From an uncultured Pelagibacteraceae bacterium (GTDB lineage Bacteria; Pseudomonadota; Alphaproteobacteria; Pelagibacterales; Pelagibacteraceae), in NCBI GenBank assembly GCA_902588975.1, contig CACIRJ010000003.1, positions 35,231 to 99,230 of the forward strand: DNA of 64,000 nt, in the 5' to 3' direction. Under the pieces are notes generated by a model. That model saw only the letters and a list, made by a program, of their open reading frames with translations. It searched no databases and had not been told where the DNA came from. Positions 59,282 through 64,000 of this stretch are shown here, in pieces (positions within the stretch are counted from its first letter, which is position 1; every line of letters starts with the position of its first letter). The position numbers were made by a program, and so were the translations under genes.

Positions 59282-60265
59282 TTAAGAAAATTTTGTTATC
59301 AAGGATTTTAAATGTTTATCTGTGACGCCACAACAACCCCCAATAATTTTTACCTGATCGTCTATTAACTCAGAACACTTATCAACAAATTCAATTTCAT
59401 TTTCAGTTATTAATGCTTGCATAGTACTCGTGTCAAATTTATGAATTTCTGGATAGAACATAATTGGCCCATTCCAATTTGATTTTAAAACTTTCATTCC
59501 CTCTTTTGTATCAATAAACCAACTATGCATAATGCCATAAACATCTCCACCGATAGATTTGAGTGAATTAATTATTTCAGCGAAATTTATAATTTTATCT
59601 TCAGGAAGGAATTTTGGCTCATCAGGATATTTTAAAGGATCATATATAATAGATCTCTCTTTTTCAGCTCTAAAATTTCTACCTACTACGGTTTCATCAA
59701 ACTTACTTATGCAGCAACTTAATCCAACCCAGACAGGTAAACCTGTTTCCAAAGCTGCATTAAGCAAAATTTTAGCATGGTCAATATCTAAAAGCATTTC
59801 AAGAATAAGCACTTCGACTCCCTCTTCTTTTAATACCTTCGCTTGTTCTTTATAATTTTTTTCTTCTTTTGCAAATGATGGTACAAATTTTGTGTCAGGT
59901 CTAAATTCATTTTCAGCCAAAGCTAAATATGTTGACATGCTTCCAGCAATTTTAATTTTTTTTCCAGAATTTTTGACTGCTTGTCTTGCTAACTTAACTG
60001 TATCAATGTTAATTTTTATAGTCTGATCTCCTAAATTTGAAGGCTCAAGACAATGCCTTGCAGTTCCAAAAGTATTGGTTGTTATCATATCACATCCGGC
60101 GTTTATATGACTTTCGTGTACTTTGATTACTATTTCTGGTGAGAAAACATTTGCTAAACCAGAAAAAGCTGGTCCCATAGTTCCACCAAGTCTCTGAATT
60201 TCTGAGCCTGTTCCACCATCTAAGAAGACTTTTTTTTTTGATTTCAATAATTCATTAATATCCAT
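59282..60265 (-). CDS. Homocysteine S-methyltransferase-family protein (copy 2)
   Basis: 327 residues. FLDGGTGSEIQRLGGTM and TTNTFGTARHCLEPS are the N-terminal barrel signatures, and zinc ligands occur in VGLSCCIS and IIGGCCGVTDKH. It differs from copy 1 (56727) in length and inner loops, so probably another methyl donor or acceptor. It is the last gene of a minus-strand run with a DMT-type transporter, amidase and iron alcohol dehydrogenase, sharing one base with the transporter gene. Confidence 0.75.
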   Translation of the reverse strand: MDINELLKSKKKVFLDGGTGSEIQRLGGTMGPAFSGLANVFSPEIVIKVHESHINAGCDMITTNTFGTARHCLEPSNLGDQTIKINIDTVKLARQAVKNSGKKIKIAGSMSTYLALAENEFRPDTKFVPSFAKEEKNYKEQAKVLKEEGVEVLILEMLLDIDHAKILLNAALETGLPVWVGLSCCISKFDETVVGRNFRAEKERSIIYDPLKYPDEPKFLPEDKIINFAEIINSLKSIGGDVYGIMHSWFIDTKEGMKVLKSNWNGPIMFYPEIHKFDTSTMQALITENEIEFVDKCSELIDDQVKIIGGCCGVTDKHLKSLITKFS

Positions 60266-61167
60266 TATGCTAATTTCTTCTCTGACTTTGGAACATATAC
60301 AACTTCAATTACACCACCAAGAATTATTAGAATACTACCTATTGTTTCTCTCCAACCAAAAGGTTCATTTGTTAAAATACTAGCACTAACAACACCAATA
60401 ATTATTTCAGCTAAAAATAAAATAGATGATAAGCCGGCTCCTAGTTTGCTTGGAGCCCAAAAGATTATTACTCCTGTAGGAATAAAATAAAATATCGAGA
60501 TAAGTAATAAAAAAGTGGACATTGACATGATAACCTCCACTGATGGAACTGGTCCTAAATAATCTACTAAGAATAACCCAATAGGTATACTGGCTAAACC
60601 TCCATAAAAAAAGAATGTGAATATAATTGGAAAGACTCCATCTGTTTTAATTATTTCCATTCTAATTAAACCAGCACCAAATAGTGCACCTCCAGCAAGA
60701 GCCAACCAATCCCCTGCATTTTGAGGTAATGGGATTATATTTTCTTGACTGAATACAATCCATAAACCTCCTAGTGCCAAACCTAATGTGATTACCCTCT
60801 TCCAACCAAATTTCTTTTTTAAAAATATAATTTCAAATATTGTTGTCCAAACAGGTATCATGTAAAACATGATTAATGCTTTAACTACATCAGTAAGAAG
60901 AAAGCTAAGAGCATAACAAACAAATCCACTTCCAACAAAAAAACCAGTCAGAGGAAATTCCAATCCAATAGACTTTCCTTTTATAACTCTCCAAATTGCG
61001 ACTGGTGATAATATTAATATTCCAACCGCCATTTGGGATATTGTTCCCCAGCCACCAGTCAAACCTCCATCTTCTAGTATTCTTTGAGGTAACCAATAAA
61101 TTCCCCATGAACCAGCAGCAATAGCTAATGCAAATGAAATTTTAAAATGATGAGGGTGTCTGGTCAT
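60265..61167 (-). CDS. EamA/DMT-superfamily transporter
   Basis: A 300-residue inner-membrane protein with about ten hydrophobic helices arranged as two EamA repeats. IMFYMIPVWTTIFEIIFLKK closes the first repeat and LAEIIIGVVSASILTNEPFGWRETIGSILIILGG the second (EamA motif ~250-283). Family members export or import metabolites (amino acids, nucleosides); the substrate is not predictable. It is tightly linked with the homocysteine-methyltransferase-like gene (1-base overlap) and with the amidase upstream (2-base gap). Confidence 0.82.
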   Translation of the reverse strand: MTRHPHHFKISFALAIAAGSWGIYWLPQRILEDGGLTGGWGTISQMAVGILILSPVAIWRVIKGKSIGLEFPLTGFFVGSGFVCYALSFLLTDVVKALIMFYMIPVWTTIFEIIFLKKKFGWKRVITLGLALGGLWIVFSQENIIPLPQNAGDWLALAGGALFGAGLIRMEIIKTDGVFPIIFTFFFYGGLASIPIGLFLVDYLGPVPSVEVIMSMSTFLLLISIFYFIPTGVIIFWAPSKLGAGLSSILFLAEIIIGVVSASILTNEPFGWRETIGSILIILGGVIEVVYVPKSEKKLA

Positions 61168-61169
61168 TA

Positions 61170-62582
61170 TTATTCCGTTAATTCTGGTTTAAATTTTGAA
61201 AAGTTAAAAATTTCTTCATAAAATTTGGCAAAGTTAATTAGTTTATTATCTTCTTTAACATTTGCTATAATCTGCATTCCCATTGGTAGCCCTTTATTAT
61301 TAAAACCAACTGGAATAGATATAGTTGGCAAACCAAGCAAACTTGATAATGTATAGACTTCCATATATCTATGATAAGTGTCAATTTTATTATCATTGAT
61401 AAATTCTGGATTGCTTAGGTTCTTTTCAAAAGGAAATAGTTGAGCCGAAGGTAATGCTAAAAAATCATAATGTTTAAATAGGTTTTGTATTTTATCCATA
61501 TATTTATTTCTTATTTCTATTGCTTTTAAAACATCGTTTGTTTTGATGCTTTTCCCTTTTTCATATTCCCAATATGCTTGAGAAGGTAATTCATTTAAAT
61601 TTTTTAAATTATATAACAAAAAGTTTTCATACAAAAATTTGGCTCTTAATATTGTCCAAGAATACCACAATTCTTCTGAATTAATTTCAGTTTTTAAATC
61701 TTCAATATTTAAATTATTTGATTGTAATTTTTTTAAAATATTTTCACATAAGTCGATGATTCCATCTTCATACTTATATTGTTCGTTTAGATCAATGCAC
61801 CATCCAATTTTTAAATCTGGAAGTTTTTTAATATTTATAACTTCAAGATCGAAAGATAATTTATCCTTTACATTCTTCCCTTTTATATAGTTAAATAAAA
61901 ATTCCATGTCATTGGGAGTCCTAGCAAAACATCCAGTTGTAGATATTAAAGGAAAATCTTTTAAATTTTTAATTTCAAATCTATCTTCTGCAATCGCACC
62001 AGGTGTTGGTCTTAATCCATAAATATTTGCAAATGCTGCTGGGTTTCTACAAGATCCCATCATATCTGTGCCATCTGCAAAAGGAATTAAATTTGCTGCA
62101 ACAGCTGCTGCTGCACCACCAGAAGACCCTCCCGCTGACTTACTATGATCATAAACATTTGAAGTTGCTCCATAAACTCTGTTAGTAGTATGACAACCAA
62201 CAGCAAATTCAGAGAGATTTGTTTTACCAATTAAAATTGTGTTTTTTCTATAATTATCTACTAATAAAGAGTCCTGTTTTGGTATATTTTTTAATAACTC
62301 TTTATATCCATAGCATGTTACCTCATTTTTAATATCAAATAATTCTTTAACAGCAATTGGAAGTCCATAAATATCATCTTTTTCATTATCACTATTAAAA
62401 TTTTCATCTTTTAATTTTGCTTCTTCAGTAATTTTTGTTTCATCTATATGTGAAATAATAGCATTTAATTTTGGATTGAATTTTTTTATTCTATCTAAAT
62501 AAAAATTTAGTACCTCTACTATTTTAATTTCTCTTTTTTTTATTTTTGAAATTATTTGATGGACAGAAAAATTCTCAAGCAC
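61170..62582 (-). CDS. Amidase (amidase-signature family)
   Basis: Cytosolic amide hydrolase, 470 residues. The Ser-cisSer-Lys triad is visible: Lys in PIAVKELFDIK (~81), the cis-Ser in SAGGSSGGAAAA (~155-166) and the nucleophile Ser in GTDMMGSCRNPA. The last motif has MMGSCR where most amidases have GGSIR, a mild change beside the nucleophile. The start is GTG. GatA, urea amidolyase and nitrile-pathway amidases belong to the same family; the substrate is open. Neighbouring EamA transporter and alcohol dehydrogenase suggest a catabolic operon. Confidence 0.78.
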   Translation of the reverse strand: MLENFSVHQIISKIKKREIKIVEVLNFYLDRIKKFNPKLNAIISHIDETKITEEAKLKDENFNSDNEKDDIYGLPIAVKELFDIKNEVTCYGYKELLKNIPKQDSLLVDNYRKNTILIGKTNLSEFAVGCHTTNRVYGATSNVYDHSKSAGGSSGGAAAAVAANLIPFADGTDMMGSCRNPAAFANIYGLRPTPGAIAEDRFEIKNLKDFPLISTTGCFARTPNDMEFLFNYIKGKNVKDKLSFDLEVINIKKLPDLKIGWCIDLNEQYKYEDGIIDLCENILKKLQSNNLNIEDLKTEINSEELWYSWTILRAKFLYENFLLYNLKNLNELPSQAYWEYEKGKSIKTNDVLKAIEIRNKYMDKIQNLFKHYDFLALPSAQLFPFEKNLSNPEFINDNKIDTYHRYMEVYTLSSLLGLPTISIPVGFNNKGLPMGMQIIANVKEDNKLINFAKFYEEIFNFSKFKPELTE

Positions 62583-62592
62583 TTAATTAAAC

Positions 62593-63783
62593 CTATCTTG
62601 CTTGTCTAATACTCTCTAAAACTAAAGTCTTGACCTCATCTAATGATGCCTTTTTAGGATTTTGTCCGTAAGCTTGGTCTAACATTGATTTCTTTGCTAT
62701 TCTCTCTTGGCAATCTTCTGGCACTCCTAATTCATTTAATCCTTTAGGGATTTTTAATCTATCTAGAATTATATTTAAGTTGTCTTGAAAACTTTCAATT
62801 GAATGGTTTTCAAATTGCATAGCCTCTGACATTCTTTTTACTTTTTCTTCTAATCCAGGTAAATTATATTTCATGACTGCAGGAAGTATAATTGCATTAG
62901 TCAATCCATGATGAGTATTATATTCAGCACCAACCATGTGCGAAATTGCATGAACTAAACCTAGGCCTTTTAAGAAAGCTATTCCACCCAAATAAGATCC
63001 AATAATCATTCCTCCTCTCGCTAAAAGATTATCAGGTTCTTCGACAGCTGCATAAAGTGATTTTGAAATTAAATTTAAACTTTCTAATGCAGAACCATCA
63101 CAAAGTGGATGAAATATAGGAACACTATAACCTTCAATTGCATGTATCATTGCATCTATACCGGTCCAAGCAGTAAGATTTGCTGGTAATTTTAAAGTTA
63201 GCTCTGGATCTACTAAAGCTAAACATGGTCGGGCATCTGGATGCCATAAACAAAATTTCATTCCTTTTTCGAGATGAGTGACCATGGCAGTAACTTCTGT
63301 TTCAGCACCTGTTCCTGCTGTAGTTGGAATAGTAATTATTTTTGGAAAAGGATTTTCCATAGTTAGTTTTGGTGGCTCTTTTTCAAATTCAAAATCCCAT
63401 AAAGGCACACCGCTATCAACTGTAAGAGAAATTGCTTTTCCTCCATCCATTGCACTTCCACCGCCTATTGCAATTATTGCATCATGGTTGCCTTCACGAA
63501 ATTTTTTACATCCAGAATCTATTTCATCATCTCTAGGATTTGGCGATATATTTGAATAAATATCTGATTTGATTTTTGAATCATTAAGTAAATTTTGTAA
63601 ATCACTTATAAATGGTAAATTTACACTACCACTATCAGTAACGATTAATGCATTATTTATTTTAAAATTTTTACAAAACTTTCCAATTTCTTTAAATCTT
63701 CCAGGTCCATAAGCTGTAAAAGTTGGGAATGTCCAATCCTGATTATTTAATAAAAATTCTTCATTAAGCTTAAAATTTTGCAT
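62593..63783 (-). CDS. Iron-containing alcohol dehydrogenase
   Basis: 396 residues of the Fe-ADH (group III) family. AIGGGSAMDGGKAISL (~99-114) binds NAD, ITIPTTAGTGAETEVTAMV follows, and metal ligands come from HAIEGYSV, HAISHMVGAEYNTHHGLTNAIILP-type segments (His residues in AISHMVG and NTHHGLTNA). Length is typical. It could oxidise or reduce small alcohols such as methanol, ethanol, butanol or 4-hydroxybutyrate. It heads the minus-strand run towards 59282 and diverges from a partial EamA gene 38 bases away. Confidence 0.85.
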   Translation of the reverse strand: MQNFKLNEEFLLNNQDWTFPTFTAYGPGRFKEIGKFCKNFKINNALIVTDSGSVNLPFISDLQNLLNDSKIKSDIYSNISPNPRDDEIDSGCKKFREGNHDAIIAIGGGSAMDGGKAISLTVDSGVPLWDFEFEKEPPKLTMENPFPKIITIPTTAGTGAETEVTAMVTHLEKGMKFCLWHPDARPCLALVDPELTLKLPANLTAWTGIDAMIHAIEGYSVPIFHPLCDGSALESLNLISKSLYAAVEEPDNLLARGGMIIGSYLGGIAFLKGLGLVHAISHMVGAEYNTHHGLTNAIILPAVMKYNLPGLEEKVKRMSEAMQFENHSIESFQDNLNIILDRLKIPKGLNELGVPEDCQERIAKKSMLDQAYGQNPKKASLDEVKTLVLESIRQAR

Positions 63784-63821
63784 AATATTTTAAAAACTTA
63801 TACTAATTTCAATATTATTAA

Positions 63822-64000
63822 ATGAAAATTTCATCTGAAAAAACAGATCTAAAAAAAACATATTTAGCAATTGCTACAATGCTCTTAGCAATTTTATGTA
63901 TAGATCTTTACATGGTTATTATTAAATTTTTAGGTGATGAATACTCAATAATTCAATTAACTTTATTTAGAAATGTAGCAGCAATTATACCTTTGTTATT
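63822..64000 (+). CDS. EamA/DMT-type transporter (partial, N-terminus only)
   Basis: The frame stays open to the window end, about 59 codons. A hydrophilic start (MKISSEKTDLKK) is followed by one hydrophobic helix (~14-33, LAIATMLLAILCIDLYMVII) and then FLGDEYSIIQLTLFRNVAAIIPLL, which resembles the first turn of EamA proteins (FxRxxxAxxxL). The ATG is 38 bases from the divergent alcohol dehydrogenase start. Family call is tentative since most of the gene is missing. Confidence 0.5.
   Translation, partial: MKISSEKTDLKKTYLAIATMLLAILCIDLYMVIIKFLGDEYSIIQLTLFRNVAAIIPLL

Overview
The window is very AT-rich, densely coded and almost free of intergenic DNA. Start and stop codons often overlap (ATGA, TAATG), and gene content is dominated by ABC transporters, GcvT-family proteins, glutamine-synthetase and glutamate-synthase-like modules and small-metabolite oxidation. 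This combination points to a streamlined marine alphaproteobacterium of the SAR11 / Candidatus Pelagibacter type. That is an inference from style and family content, because no rRNA or other marker gene is present. I found no tRNA, rRNA, CRISPR, phage or insertion sequence. No stretch longer than about 145 bases lacks a gene.

Layout. (1) 1-2267, minus: glycine betaine/proline-type ABC importer (binding protein, ATPase, start of the permease) with a hairpin after the binding-protein gene. (2) 2409-5098, plus: a DUF1989-GcvT fusion protein and a small winged-helix protein. (3) 5189-19016, plus: a nitrogen/methylated-amine block. It holds an FAD oxidoreductase, a type III glutamine-synthetase-like enzyme and a three-gene glutamate-synthase-like set; then an ammonium transporter with two tiny membrane proteins; then a second three-gene set ending in a GMAS/GlnT-type enzyme and a PLP lyase. 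(4) 19022-33029: photolyase, YjbQ, ZapE, a cupin-like protein, BamB, a YfgM-like protein, aconitase, LysE, CsaA, ArgE, aldehyde dehydrogenase, an agmatinase-family hydrolase (preceded by a 44-residue membrane protein), a metallopeptidase-like protein and a cyclophilin. (5) 33018-40750, minus: a FadN-type beta-oxidation enzyme and a complete dipeptide-type ABC importer. (6) 40891-48331, plus: a tightly packed seven-gene operon of unknown pathway (GcvT-like, peptidase E, 2-hydroxy-acid oxidase, TPP lyase, transthyretin-like, DmdA-like, thiolase). (7) 48332-54795, minus: an apparent EutA-EutD/DoeA operon running into a POT-type ABC importer, which suggests use of ectoine or a related cyclic solute. 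(8) 54912-64000: a second aldehyde dehydrogenase, VOC protein, two homocysteine-methyltransferase-like proteins, MsrA, a serine hydrolase, two EamA-type transporters (one cut by the window end), amidase and iron alcohol dehydrogenase.

How it fits together. Much of the window can be read as uptake of small nitrogen- and methyl-rich solutes, followed by demethylation, glutamylation or oxidation into C1 units, ammonia and glutamate. The second glutamate-synthase-like set with its GMAS/GlnT-type enzyme matches the N-methylglutamate / glxBCD-glnT arrangement. The first set differs in three ways: it keeps iron-sulfur cysteines in the FMN subunit, it has a longer synthetase, and it is preceded by a single-gene FAD oxidoreductase. 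It may act on another amine. The most novel candidates are that module, the seven-gene operon and the EutA/EutD/POT operon.
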